Shown piece after piece: positions 1 through 8,637 of a stretch of 64,000 nucleotides of DNA. The DNA is from an uncultured Opitutia bacterium. Lineage in GTDB: Bacteria > Verrucomicrobiota > Verrucomicrobiia > Opitutales > Opitutaceae. The stretch is taken from assembly GCA_903834135.1 (NCBI GenBank), contig CAILHZ010000016.1, positions 62,001 through 126,000 on the forward strand, given 5' to 3'. Under the pieces are notes generated by a model that saw only the letters and a program-made list of their open reading frames with translations, was not told where the DNA came from and made no database searches. The translations under genes and the position numbers were made by a program. The first letter of the stretch is position 1; each line of letters starts with the position of its first letter.

Positions 1-442
1 TCATGCCAAGCGGCGTAATAACGGAAGAAGCCCACCTATGAGCAATCCGGTCTAAAGTGGGCTTATCGCAATGATCGTAGTGATCATGGCTAAGTAATAC
101 CGCTGTGATTTTTGGTAGTGACTCCCATGCTATTGCGGGTGCCATGAATCGCTTTGGTCCTACCCAAGAAAATGGTCCTACACGCTCAGAATATACTGGA
201 TCTGTTAAAAAATTTCCCTGTGGCGTTTGGATAAGAAAACTGGAGTGCCCTATGTAGCTTACTTGAATATCATTTCCTACATTGTGTGGCGCAGGGACTA
301 TCTTTTGATGAGTCAGCTTTGGCCAAGGTTTAGGCTTACTGTTTAGTTTCCATCTTAACAGCTCTCTAATGCCATGATGTGACTCACCAAGCTTATTCGA
401 GAATTTTTTCCCATTGAAGTGATCAGAGATGGCGGGTGACAT
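1..442 (-). CDS. Metallo-beta-lactamase-fold hydrolase, 3' end cut by window edge
   Basis: The minus-strand frame is open from an ATG at 442 to the window edge, giving about 147 residues of the N-terminal part. It reads DPVYSERVGPFSWVGPKRF and then SHDHYDHCD, the HxHxDH metal-binding motif of the metallo-beta-lactamase fold. The spacing and the DPVxSxRxGPxxxxGPKRF lead-in match the NAPE-PLD/UlaG-like family, which hydrolyses phosphodiester or lactone substrates. There is no evident signal peptide, so it is probably cytoplasmic. The real substrate cannot be told from this part. It is divergent from rsmD. Confidence 0.8.
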   Translation of the reverse strand, partial: MSPAISDHFNGKKFSNKLGESHHGIRELLRWKLNSKPKPWPKLTHQKIVPAPHNVGNDIQVSYIGHSSFLIQTPQGNFLTDPVYSERVGPFSWVGPKRFMAPAIAWESLPKITAVLLSHDHYDHCDKPTLDRIAHRWASSVITPLGM

Positions 443-474
443 AGTAGCTTAAGAGGTACAGTGTGCATTAGCTT

Positions 475-488
475 TTGCAGTTCTGCAA
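475..488. promoter_or_regulatory. Perfect inverted repeat in the divergent promoter region
   Basis: TTGCAG-TT-CTGCAA is a perfect 6+6 palindrome between the divergent metallo-beta-lactamase gene and rsmD. It is followed directly by a second palindrome, GCAATTGC. The position would suit an operator, but no regulator can be named. Confidence 0.3.
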
Positions 489-538
489 TTGCGAGACATA
501 CTTAAACTCTTATTTTTTAATCTCACTTTATAGATCCT

Positions 539-1105
539 ATGCGTATTAGTGGTGGTATAGCTCGTGGCATTCCTTTAAGCGTTCCGAAAACTCGTGACGT
601 CAGACCTGCTACGGACCGCTTACGGCAAGCCGTATTCTCAAGCATTGCGGGTTGGCTACCAGGTGTTCGCTTTCTTGATCTTTTTGCAGGCAGTGGCGCG
701 TATGGCCTTGAGGCATTAAGTCGTGGAGCAATAAGCGGCGTTTTTGTTGAACAAGACACAAAGACTATTCCACATCTCGAACAAAACATAAAAGCTGTAT
801 GTAAGAGTATGGGCAGTGATCCAAAACTACTTTCTGTGATTACAGCAGATGCCACCGAAGTACCGTTAGGAAATGGCGAGTTACCAGATTTAATTTTTAT
901 TGATCCGCCTTACGATATGATCATTGGTGCAGCAGAACCGATGTTTGCAAAATTAACTCAAGCGCTAGCAAACAAACCTGACGCTATTGTAATTTTTGAA
1001 ATGCCTGGAGACTTTATTCTAAACCCTCCAGGTTGGGAGCAAATTAAACGCCTAGGTCAAGGCGTTAAACAACCCACTGCTGTATTCTTTAGAAAAATAC
1101 TTTAA
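539..1105 (+). CDS. rsmD: 16S rRNA (guanine966-N2)-methyltransferase RsmD
   Basis: This 188-residue protein has the usual RsmD length. It methylates N2 of G966 in 16S rRNA using SAM, acting on the assembled small subunit. Family markers seen are RPATDRLRQAVFSSI at about 22-36, the SAM-binding motif FLDLFAGSGAYGLEALSRG at 45-63, and the catalytic motif IDPPY with D122-Y125. The start at 539 is the only ATG consistent with the conserved MRISGG N-terminus. No Shine-Dalgarno sequence is visible. It converges on rsmE with a 1-bp gap (stops at 1105 and 1107). Confidence 0.95.
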   Translation: MRISGGIARGIPLSVPKTRDVRPATDRLRQAVFSSIAGWLPGVRFLDLFAGSGAYGLEALSRGAISGVFVEQDTKTIPHLEQNIKAVCKSMGSDPKLLSVITADATEVPLGNGELPDLIFIDPPYDMIIGAAEPMFAKLTQALANKPDAIVIFEMPGDFILNPPGWEQIKRLGQGVKQPTAVFFRKIL

Positions 1106-1106
1106 G

Positions 1107-1820
1107 TCACATTAAACCTAGTGCGGCTTTGATGATACTCACACTTGCTACACAGGCAGTCTCAGTTCTGAGCACACGCTCTCCTAAGTGACAAAGCTGG
1201 GTATTCGTAGAGCGAAATAAATTTCTCTCGCTCAAACTCCAACCTCTCTCAGATCCAATTGCAATGACACACGGTGGACTCAGTTTTGCCTGGGATAAAG
1301 CTTCAGGAGACTCGTAATTATCTAACGCTATTTTTGTGGTATTTAAATCAATACTATTCCAAACCTCCTCTAAAGACTGATTAAAAATAACTTCTGGTAA
1401 TCGAGTACAAAAAGCTTGTTCAGCACCGCTTCTAATTTGTTTTTTATATTCACCCGTACTCCATAAAGTACTCATTGCGTAACTAGGATCTGCTTTTTCT
1501 GTGGAAACGAAATATAGTGTTTTAACTCCGAGTGCTGCAGCTTCAGATAAAATTTTACGCGCTGTCTGAGGTCTAGGCATACCGATTACAAGAGTAATAG
1601 GATCTAAAGCTTGTGGCATCTGTCCCCAAACAAACTTAAGATTAAGTCCTGCTTCACTTTGAGATACGATTGAAGCCTTTCCGCGTGGTCCATTCAGAAG
1701 ACCAACATCAAACTCTTCACCGATCTGTCTTTTTAAAATATCTGTTATGTGAACCGATCTTACATCTGTTAGCGGCAAAGCAGTTTGAATTTCCTGGGAA
1801 TCAAAAAGTATTATATTCAC
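1107..1820 (-). CDS. rsmE: 16S rRNA (uracil1498-N3)-methyltransferase RsmE
   Basis: This 237-residue SPOUT methyltransferase modifies U1498 of 16S rRNA. The C-terminal knot is recognised from IAIGSERGWSLSERN (about 186-200; the usual form is IGPEGGxxxxE, so the centre is SER rather than PEG) and LGERVLRTETA (212-222). The start is GTG at 1820. The gene follows xseA on the same strand after a 13-bp gap and probably shares its transcript. Confidence 0.93.
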   Translation of the reverse strand: MNIILFDSQEIQTALPLTDVRSVHITDILKRQIGEEFDVGLLNGPRGKASIVSQSEAGLNLKFVWGQMPQALDPITLVIGMPRPQTARKILSEAAALGVKTLYFVSTEKADPSYAMSTLWSTGEYKKQIRSGAEQAFCTRLPEVIFNQSLEEVWNSIDLNTTKIALDNYESPEALSQAKLSPPCVIAIGSERGWSLSERNLFRSTNTQLCHLGERVLRTETACVASVSIIKAALGLM

Positions 1821-1833
1821 AGGAATATGTATG

Positions 1834-3129
1834 CTAGTCCTTAGCTACCTTTAAATCGATCTTACCGTCTGAGAATTCTGCGGATAATTTTTGAGTAGCC
1901 TTAATTCCTTTTTTACGAATCACTGGCAGACCTTCTTCATCACGAACAATAACAAAACCTCGATTCAATACCGAGGCGGGACTTGCAGCTTCAAGACGCT
2001 TATGCAAAGACTCGATACGTTGACGTGCTAATGGTAAGCGCAGTTCGGGAGATGCTCTCTCTAGCCTATTTTTTACTCTGACCAAGCGTTGGCTTGGTTG
2101 ATTTAAAGCACTGCGAAGCACTGCCGTTAAGCGGTTTGATAAATCGTCGAGTTTAAGCCACCCTCTCTCAACCCTAGCCGCAGGCGCTAATAAGCGAAGC
2201 CGTGACCTTGCATGATCTAGTCTCTGAAATTCTTGCTCTAAGCGGTTTTCTGCTGCTTCAACCAGTGCAGTACTCGCATGATCAACTCGCTCTAAGCAGG
2301 ACACAAATTCACTAGAAATTAATTCTGCTGCTGCACTTGGTGTTTCAGCACGTACGTCTGCTGCAAAATCAGTAAGTGTAAAATCAATTTCATGCCCTAC
2401 TGCAGAAATAATAGGAACACTTGAAGCTGCAACGGCTCGCACAAGGACCTCTTCATTAAATGCCCATAAATCTTCAATACTACCACCGCCTCTACCTATG
2501 ACTAAAAGATCAAAGATATTTTGCTCTTCAGCAATTTTAAGCATTTCAACCATTTCCTCTGCCGCACCTTGACCCTGCACTTTAGCGGGCAGTATTACAA
2601 TGCGGCCTCGCCAATTACGTCTTACTAAGATCTTAAGGAAATCCTGCACCGCAGCTCCCGTTGGTGAAGTAATAAAACCAACGACTGAAGGCATCTTCGG
2701 GATACTTCTTTTTTTGTCTGTATCAAATAATCCTTCAGCTGCTAATTTTTTCTTAAGCGCTTCGAGTTCACGCTGCAACTTGCCTTGGCCATCATCTACA
2801 ACGATTCTAACCACAAGCTGATATTGGCCACGAGCTTCGTAAACTCCGACCTCACCAAAAGCAATTACCTGAAGGCCATCTTTGAGTTGAACGGTTTGAC
2901 GCATCGCGTCCCCACGAAATAACACTGCACTTATTTGTGCACCCGCATCTTTAAGTGAAAAATAAATATGCCCACTTGCTTGCGAGCGAATATTAGAGAC
3001 TTCGCCTTTTATCCAACAGGGCTTAATGGCACTAGTGATGACCGCTTTAAGTCTACGCGTAAATTCAGAGACTGTCTCAGGACGATCCTTTGCCAAAGCA
3101 CCACTTTCTTCAGATAAATCTAAACTCAT
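1834..3129 (-). CDS. xseA: Exodeoxyribonuclease VII large subunit
   Basis: The 431-residue protein has the XseA architecture: an N-terminal OB-fold (about 35-75, WIKGEVSNIRSQASGHIYFSLKD), the catalytic domain with VGFITSPTGAAVQDFL and the Gly-rich RGGGSIEDLWAFNEE, and a long coiled-coil C-terminal half. With the small subunit it degrades single-stranded DNA to oligonucleotides. The small subunit gene xseB is not next to it here. Its ATG overlaps the stop of the VTT-domain gene (ATGA at 3126-3129), so the two are probably translationally coupled. Confidence 0.95.
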   Translation of the reverse strand: MSLDLSEESGALAKDRPETVSEFTRRLKAVITSAIKPCWIKGEVSNIRSQASGHIYFSLKDAGAQISAVLFRGDAMRQTVQLKDGLQVIAFGEVGVYEARGQYQLVVRIVVDDGQGKLQRELEALKKKLAAEGLFDTDKKRSIPKMPSVVGFITSPTGAAVQDFLKILVRRNWRGRIVILPAKVQGQGAAEEMVEMLKIAEEQNIFDLLVIGRGGGSIEDLWAFNEEVLVRAVAASSVPIISAVGHEIDFTLTDFAADVRAETPSAAAELISSEFVSCLERVDHASTALVEAAENRLEQEFQRLDHARSRLRLLAPAARVERGWLKLDDLSNRLTAVLRSALNQPSQRLVRVKNRLERASPELRLPLARQRIESLHKRLEAASPASVLNRGFVIVRDEEGLPVIRKKGIKATQKLSAEFSDGKIDLKVAKD

Positions 3130-3803
3130 ACTTTAGGTTTAGATTTAGCCATGTGATGCCTAACAAGATGTGAAGCAGCAGCCAGTGCAGCAAATAAACT
3201 AATACAAATCATAGCCAATTTACCGCGACCCCCAAGGAGTGCTTCACCAAAAATAATGAAGGCACTTGTATAGCTCCAAGAGACAAGACACGAAATGAAC
3301 ATGTACCGACCGAAGGGTGCATCTGCCAAGCCGAGTAAATAATTTTGGATGAAAAAGGGAACCCCTGGTGTAACGCGCATCAGTACAATAAAGTCAGTCA
3401 GATCTGCTGCATCAAAAGACGGCATTTTATAACCTAAGCGTTCGATTAATTTTAAAATGAATGGTCTGAGTGCTCTACGTGCTAACCAATAGGTTATAAA
3501 TAAATTTGTTGTAACAGCAGCTAATCCTAAGATTACCACTAGGGGCATTCCTAACTGTGCGCCAAACGCTCTTCCCACGGGAAGCGAGAACGCAAGCATA
3601 GGAACTCCAGCAACTGGAAATAATGCCATCGCAGTAAAAAATACAATCGGCCCACAGGCTTGGAGTAAGGAAATACCCCAATCAATGCGTCCTTTGATAT
3701 TTATTCCGCGCAATAAAAGTAACCCTACAACACCAGCAACTAAGACAAGCACTCCTAGTTTAATGAGTGTTTTCTTACGTTCTGCAGCTTTTATGTCAGC
3801 CAT
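3126..3803 (-). CDS. TVP38/TMEM64 (VTT-domain) membrane protein
   Basis: This 225-residue integral membrane protein belongs to the SNARE-associated/VTT family (DedA relatives). A TM segment lies at about 14-32, followed by several more. The signature VTT segment RVTPGVPFFIQNYLLGLADAPFGRYMFIS sits in the second half. Members are implicated in lipid scrambling or membrane homeostasis; the substrate here is unknown. The tail HHMAKSKPKV is basic. It overlaps xseA by 4 bp and lies downstream of gloA on the same strand. Confidence 0.85.
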   Translation of the reverse strand: MADIKAAERKKTLIKLGVLVLVAGVVGLLLLRGINIKGRIDWGISLLQACGPIVFFTAMALFPVAGVPMLAFSLPVGRAFGAQLGMPLVVILGLAAVTTNLFITYWLARRALRPFILKLIERLGYKMPSFDAADLTDFIVLMRVTPGVPFFIQNYLLGLADAPFGRYMFISCLVSWSYTSAFIIFGEALLGGRGKLAMICISLFAALAAASHLVRHHMAKSKPKV

Positions 3804-3812
3804 GATAATTAC

Positions 3813-4190
3813 TTAGCTATGCTGAATTAATTCCACTTCATAACCTTCTGGTGCATCAATAAAAGCTATCACAGAGCCGCTTGAACTTTTTGAAGGGCCA
3901 TCACTGAGTACAAATCCCTTAGTCTTAAGTTCAGCAACAAAGCTCTCCATATTATCTACAGCAAAAGCCAAGTGCATCAAATCAGGCTGCACCTGAACCA
4001 GAGGGCTATTAGGTAGCTGGCAGATCTCAATTTCTTCTTCACTGTTTGGAGTCTTTAAAAACGCTAGTTGAGCACCACGAGGTGAGGTATGCCGACGTGA
4101 GACCTTAAGTCCTAACGCCTGCTCATAAAAGCTAACCGTACGTTCAAGATCGTTAACCCGCATGCGTGTATGAAGAAGCTTTTTTACCAT
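3813..4190 (-). CDS. gloA: Lactoylglutathione lyase (glyoxalase I), VOC family
   Basis: At 125 residues this is a standard small glyoxalase I. It has two beta-alpha-beta-beta-beta modules and the four metal-ligand positions of GloA: H7, E55, H73 and E120. The N-terminal KLLHTRMRVNDLERTVSFYEQALG and C-terminal GYEVELIQ are family signatures. It would convert the methylglyoxal-glutathione hemithioacetal to S-lactoylglutathione in the cytoplasm. It is the first gene of a likely minus-strand operon with the VTT protein, xseA and rsmE. Confidence 0.85.
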   Translation of the reverse strand: MVKKLLHTRMRVNDLERTVSFYEQALGLKVSRRHTSPRGAQLAFLKTPNSEEEIEICQLPNSPLVQVQPDLMHLAFAVDNMESFVAELKTKGFVLSDGPSKSSSGSVIAFIDAPEGYEVELIQHS

Positions 4191-4338
4191 CGCTTATCAG
4201 TGGCTGAAATTTTGCCTCATCTCAATGCCATATCGTGGGTAAGTCCTCTTAGGCCATGTACTCTAGGATTTAGTAGAGCTTAACTAGGTATTAAATTACG
4301 TAAATTAATGTCTATAAGCATTTAATACATAGATGCAT

Positions 4339-4386
4339 CTCTCAACAAGGAGGCTATTTCTAGCCTTACCTTACATCTCTTGAGAG
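4339..4386 (-). other. Nested stem-loop abutting the 3' end of tRNA-Leu
   Basis: Three consecutive inverted repeats are nested here: CTCTCAA/TTGAGAG (4339-4345 with 4380-4386), AAGG/CCTT (4347-4350 with 4369-4372) and AGGCTA/TAGCCT (4351-4356 with 4361-4366). On the minus strand the apical loop is a GAAA tetraloop. The outer stem ends exactly at the base next to the tRNA discriminator. It could be the tRNA trailer, a terminator without a U-tract, or a processing signal. Confidence 0.5.
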
Positions 4387-4469
4387 TGCCCGAGGCCGGA
4401 CTCGAACCGGCACGTCCTTACGAACAGGGGATTTTAAGTCCACAGTGTCTACCATTTCACCACTCGGGC
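4387..4469 (-). tRNA. tRNA-Leu (anticodon UAA)
   Basis: Read on the minus strand, the 83-nt gene starts GCCCGAG and ends CTCGGGC plus discriminator A, a 7-bp acceptor stem. The T arm is GCCGG-TTCGAGT-CCGGC. A long variable arm and anticodon loop CTTAAAA (anticodon TAA, UUA codons) identify a class II leucine tRNA. CCA is not encoded. The anticodon stem GTGGA/TCCCC contains one U-C mismatch. Confidence 0.93.
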
Positions 4470-4631
4470 TTCAACGAGAGGCTACTAGGATTACTCCTAA
4501 TAACCCCGTGGTTTGATAGTTCCTCGGTTTTTTTGGAAAAAGGCGACAATTTTTTGCATAAGTAAGCCCCTAAGTTGCATCTTTTTTATTCGTAGAGGCT
4601 CATCCTATCGAGTAAACCCATTTTACCCCCG

Positions 4632-6053
4632 ATGCTACACCTTCCCTTGCCCTTTCTGGCCTTAGGGCCTTTTTCGATTTTAGCCCTCAGTATTGCCTTT
4701 ATTGTAGCCTCAATCGCTGTTTTTAGAGTCCATGCCTTCTTTGCGATGATGAGTGCAGCCGTTTTGGTCTCCATTCTTTCATTAGCAAATAAACCCGGTC
4801 CCCACGTCTTTAGTCAGGCGATTACTTCAGTTACGACAGCTTTTGGGACGACAGCTGGAAGCCTTGGGTTTACTTTAGCCTTAGCTGCTGTGATCGGCAT
4901 ATCACTAATGGAAAGTGGCGCTGCAGATAAAATTGTTCGCTGCTTAATTCGAGTCTTTGGTGAAAGTAATGCAGGTATCGCACTGCTTGTATGTTCATTT
5001 GTCTTAGCAGGCCCTGTTTTTATAGATACTGTATTCATGCTCTTACTGCCACTTGCGAGAGCTCTAAGTGTAAGAACAGGAAAAAATTCTCTCTACTTTG
5101 TCTTAGCTACAAGCTGCGGTGGAATTATCACTAACGGTACAGTTCCTCCCGCCCCAGGGCCTTTGTATGTTGCAGAGCATTTGAAAATCAATCTCTTCAT
5201 TGCGATATGCGCGGGTATTATATTTGGTATCATACCAGCAATCGCCGCATTAATTGGTGCACGCTGGTTTGATAAGCGCATGCCAATTCCGATGCGCGCA
5301 ACAAAGGGAGAATCTCTTGAGTCTTTAACTACTGCTGCCAATCGCCCAGAATCAGAACTTCCTAGTTTTTTAATTTCCATATCCCCGATTGCCATACCCT
5401 TTGCATTAATTGCAATCGCATCAACATTAGGAATCGTACATTCACTAGCAGGCACCTTAGGACAATCTGTAACTTCTAGCCTGCTACTTCTTGGGGATAA
5501 ACATATTGCTCTATTTATTGGAGCAGTAATCGCTGTAAGTTTAAATGTAAGTCAAAGAAAACTGGGTTGGAGAAAAGCAGGAACTGTACTTTCATCTCCA
5601 TTAGAAACAGCAGCTGTTATTATTTTAATTATTGCTGCAGGAAGCGCATACGGCGAATCCATTAAAGCTGCAGGCTTGGGTGATGCAGTACGAAGCGCTG
5701 CAGGTGGTCATGCAATTAACTACGTCTTTTTTGCCTGGCTAATTGCTGTGGTACTACGCGGCGCTCAGGGTTCTGCCACAGTAGCCGTCATTGCTTCAAC
5801 AGGTATAATTAGCTCCATTGCAGGCCCAGCTGGTTTTGGAGTACACCCTCTTTACATACTACTCGCTGTTGGGTATGGCTCAAAGGCTATGTCTTGGATG
5901 AATGATGCTGGATTTTGGCTAGTAAGCCGAACCGGTGGCCTAACCCAAAGTGAAGCCCTACGCAGCTGGTCTATTCTAGCTACAGCCGTATCAATTATCG
6001 GCTTACTTGAAGTATTAGCCGTATCGAGTTTTTTCCCACATTTACCTTTCTAA
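4632..6053 (+). CDS. GntP-family gluconate/glycerate-type permease
   Basis: The 473-residue protein is almost wholly hydrophobic, with about 12-14 membrane segments. It resembles GntP permeases in the ISLMESGAADKIVRCLI segment, the VFIDTVFMLLLPLARAL segment and the TNGTVPPAPGPLYVAE segment (GntP: HGFLPPHPGP). The family imports gluconate, glycerate or related sugar acids with protons. A glycerate kinase lies further on at 13139, so glycerate is a possible substrate, but this is inference. The ATG at 4632 has no Shine-Dalgarno sequence. Confidence 0.85.
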   Translation: MLHLPLPFLALGPFSILALSIAFIVASIAVFRVHAFFAMMSAAVLVSILSLANKPGPHVFSQAITSVTTAFGTTAGSLGFTLALAAVIGISLMESGAADKIVRCLIRVFGESNAGIALLVCSFVLAGPVFIDTVFMLLLPLARALSVRTGKNSLYFVLATSCGGIITNGTVPPAPGPLYVAEHLKINLFIAICAGIIFGIIPAIAALIGARWFDKRMPIPMRATKGESLESLTTAANRPESELPSFLISISPIAIPFALIAIASTLGIVHSLAGTLGQSVTSSLLLLGDKHIALFIGAVIAVSLNVSQRKLGWRKAGTVLSSPLETAAVIILIIAAGSAYGESIKAAGLGDAVRSAAGGHAINYVFFAWLIAVVLRGAQGSATVAVIASTGIISSIAGPAGFGVHPLYILLAVGYGSKAMSWMNDAGFWLVSRTGGLTQSEALRSWSILATAVSIIGLLEVLAVSSFFPHLPF

Positions 6054-6098
6054 ATAGTTTAGCAGATCTCACACGCTAAAGTCTGGCGTTTTGTACAA

Positions 6099-6118
6099 GA
6101 TCTGATCATCATCAGATC
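6099..6118. promoter_or_regulatory. Perfect 8-bp hairpin upstream of the pyrophosphatase gene
   Basis: GATCTGAT-CATC-ATCAGATC is a perfect inverted repeat with a 4-nt loop in the 92-bp gap between the GntP gene and hppA. It lies just before the AGGAGG-like site of hppA. There is no U-tract, so it is a weak terminator candidate or an operator. Confidence 0.4.
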
Positions 6119-6145
6119 AAAGAACACGGAGGATGTATATCCACT

Positions 6146-8587
6146 GTGTTAACCCCAAACCCCAGATTCAATATGATACCGAAACGTTGTTGGTCATACG
6201 TAGCTGCTGCATATGCATTTTTAACTGTTGGTTCATTGCATGCAAGCGAGGCGGAAATTAACATACCTGATCTACATCAGGTCTCCTTTCTTGGAGGATC
6301 ATTAAGTGGGCTTACACTGCTGCATTACGGCTTAGTCGTATGTCTTTTAGCAGGCCTATTTGGTTTAGTTGAATATTTCGAAATACGAAATCTTCCTGTC
6401 CATAAATCCATGAGTGAAGTCTCAACACTCATCTGGGAGACCTGCAAAACATACCTTCAACAACAGGGTAAATTTCTGTTAGTCTTATGGGCTCTAATAG
6501 CTGTATGTATTGCCTACTATTTTGGAGCTCTTTCAGGGATGAAAACGTCGTCCGTTATTATTGTTCTATTATCCTCAGTCTTAGGTATTCTAGGCAGCTA
6601 CGGCGTAGCTTGGTTTGGAATTCGCATCAACACGGTTGCAAACTCTAGAGCCGCGTTCTGTGCATTACGCGGAAACCCGTTAAGCACATTACTCATTCCG
6701 CTTCGCTCAGGAATGAGTGTAGGTCTGTTACTAGTAGCAACAGAACTCTTTTTCATGATTTGCATACTTGCATTCCTACCTAAGGAATTAGCAGGTGCAT
6801 GTTTTATTGGCTTTGCTATCGGGGAATCCCTAGGTGCTTCAGCACTTCGTATTTGTGGTGGTATCTTCACTAAAATTGCTGATATCGGTGCAGATTTAAT
6901 GAAGATCATTTTCAAACTTGCTGAAGACGATCCACGTAATCCAGGCGTAATCGCTGACTGCACAGGAGATAATGCAGGTGATTCCGTTGGTCCAACTGCA
7001 GACGGGTTTGAAACATACGGCGTCACAGGCGTGGCCCTAATAGCATTCTTGGCACTCGCACTTGCTGGAAATCCCTCATTAGGAGCAACCCTCATTATAT
7101 GGATCTTCGCTATGCGAATCCTAATGGTAATCACATCCCTGTTGAGTTATTTTATAAATAATTCACTTAGCCGTGCACTCTACGGCTCATCGCGTGATTT
7201 TAATCTCGAACATCCGCTTACAAATCTTGTTTGGATTACCTCTATTGTTTCAATTGCAGTAACATTTATCGCAAGTAAGATACTGCTTGGAGACCTTCCA
7301 CACATGAGTGGCTTATGGTGGGTGCTTTCATGTGTTATTTCACTCGGAACATTGGCTGGAGCACTTATTCCTGAATTTACGAAAGCCTTTACCTCGACAA
7401 ATAGTCGCCATGTAAAAGAAATCGTAAGCTCATCTGATCACGGTGGTGCATCATTAAATATCCTATCAGGGCTAGTAGCAGGTAACTTCTCTGCTTTTTG
7501 GCAAGGACTAGTCATTTTAGCACTCATGTTCAGTGCTTGGAGATTTTCCTTAAATCCAAGTTTTGAATCTATCATGCCAATTGAATACGTATTTGCTGCA
7601 CCTATTTTTGCTTTCGGATTAGTTGCATTTGGGTTCTTAGGTATGGGACCTGTAACAATTGCTGTAGATAGCTTTGGACCTGTGACAGACAACGCACAGT
7701 CCGTATACGAACTTTCTCGCATTGAAAGCCTTCCTTCAATCTCTGAAGAGATTGAACACGACTTCGGCTTTAAACCCGATTTCGAAAATGCCAAACATCA
7801 ACTCGAAAAAGCAGATGGCGCAGGCAACACCTTTAAAGCTACAGCTAAACCTGTTCTGATAGGAACAGCTGTTGTAGGAGCAACTACAATGGTCTTTGGC
7901 ATTATTATCATGCTTCAGAAGATATACCCTGATACGATTGAGCGTCTGTCTTTAGTACACCCGGAAGCAATTATGGGACTATTAATGGGTGGCTCTGTAA
8001 TCTACTGGTTTACAGGAGCAAGCACCCAAGCAGTTGTAACCGGCGCCTACCGTGCTGTTGTGTATATTAAAGAAAATATGAACCTAGAGGAAACTTCAGC
8101 AGCTACGGCACATTCTAAAGAAGTAGTACGTATCTGCACGCTATATTCTCAAGCAGGGATGATAAATATCTTTATCGTTATTTTCTGTCTCTCGCTCTCA
8201 CTAGCTTTATTCAACGCGTTCTTTTTTATCTCATATTTAATTGCGATCGCATTCTTTGGTCTTTTCCAAGCTATCTTCATGGCCAATGCAGGTGGTGCTT
8301 GGGATAATGCAAAGAAGGTGGTCGAAGTTGACCTTAGACAAAAAGGAACCCCTCTTCATGCAGCTACTGTTGTGGGTGATACCGTGGGCGATCCATTTAA
8401 AGACACCTCGTCTGTTTCACTTAATCCAGTGATTAAATTTACGACCCTGTTTGGTCTACTCGCTGTAGAAATTGGTGTGAAAATGGATTCCACTACTAAA
8501 CTAGTCATAGGATCAGGACTGTTTATAATCGCACTGATCTTTGCCTACCGCAGCTTTTATTCGATGCGGATTCCAGCGCAAAAATAA
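6146..8587 (+). CDS. hppA: Membrane-bound ion-translocating pyrophosphatase, divergent
   Basis: At 813 residues with about 16 membrane segments this is a membrane pyrophosphatase, coupling PPi hydrolysis to H+ or Na+ export. Seen motifs are EDDPRNP (260-266), GDNAGDSVGPTADGFETYG, DSFGPVTDNAQS, GNTFKATAK (560-568) and GDTVGDPFKDTS near the C-terminus. K564 sits where K+-independent enzymes carry lysine. The DX3DX3KXE motif is altered: D246 and D250 are kept, but the following residues are LMKIIF. The GTG at 6146 is preceded by CGGAGG at 12-13 bp. An ATG 9 codons on would begin a signal-peptide-like stretch (IPKRCWSYVAAAYAF...). The protein ends at a strong terminator. Confidence 0.93.
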   Translation: MLTPNPRFNMIPKRCWSYVAAAYAFLTVGSLHASEAEINIPDLHQVSFLGGSLSGLTLLHYGLVVCLLAGLFGLVEYFEIRNLPVHKSMSEVSTLIWETCKTYLQQQGKFLLVLWALIAVCIAYYFGALSGMKTSSVIIVLLSSVLGILGSYGVAWFGIRINTVANSRAAFCALRGNPLSTLLIPLRSGMSVGLLLVATELFFMICILAFLPKELAGACFIGFAIGESLGASALRICGGIFTKIADIGADLMKIIFKLAEDDPRNPGVIADCTGDNAGDSVGPTADGFETYGVTGVALIAFLALALAGNPSLGATLIIWIFAMRILMVITSLLSYFINNSLSRALYGSSRDFNLEHPLTNLVWITSIVSIAVTFIASKILLGDLPHMSGLWWVLSCVISLGTLAGALIPEFTKAFTSTNSRHVKEIVSSSDHGGASLNILSGLVAGNFSAFWQGLVILALMFSAWRFSLNPSFESIMPIEYVFAAPIFAFGLVAFGFLGMGPVTIAVDSFGPVTDNAQSVYELSRIESLPSISEEIEHDFGFKPDFENAKHQLEKADGAGNTFKATAKPVLIGTAVVGATTMVFGIIIMLQKIYPDTIERLSLVHPEAIMGLLMGGSVIYWFTGASTQAVVTGAYRAVVYIKENMNLEETSAATAHSKEVVRICTLYSQAGMINIFIVIFCLSLSLALFNAFFFISYLIAIAFFGLFQAIFMANAGGAWDNAKKVVEVDLRQKGTPLHAATVVGDTVGDPFKDTSSVSLNPVIKFTTLFGLLAVEIGVKMDSTTKLVIGSGLFIIALIFAYRSFYSMRIPAQK

Positions 8588-8602
8588 AGTCTTTTCAAAC
8601 GC

Positions 8603-8637
8603 AAAGTCCCTGCTTTTAAAGCGAGGGACTTTTTTTA
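8603..8637. terminator. Bidirectional rho-independent terminator
   Basis: AAAGTCCCT (8603-8611) pairs with AGGGACTTT (8624-8632). An inner GCTTT/AAAGC pair extends the stem and a T-run follows. The minus-strand copy also ends in T-rich sequence close to the stop of the LacI-type gene, so it may serve both converging genes. Confidence 0.85.

Noticed and set aside
523-855. 110-residue minus-strand frame over rsmD
   Set aside because: No recognisable motifs and fully inside rsmD.
4339-4469. Phage or island attachment site at tRNA-Leu
   Set aside because: No integrase gene nearby and no repeat of the tRNA 3' end seen within the window.
4380-4565. 61-residue plus-strand frame reading AGLEPARPYEQG
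   Set aside because: It is the antisense of the tRNA-Leu gene, a well-known spurious translation.
6598-7134. 178-residue minus-strand frame inside hppA
   Set aside because: It is a shadow of the membrane pyrophosphatase; the plus-strand frame has the family motifs, this one has none.
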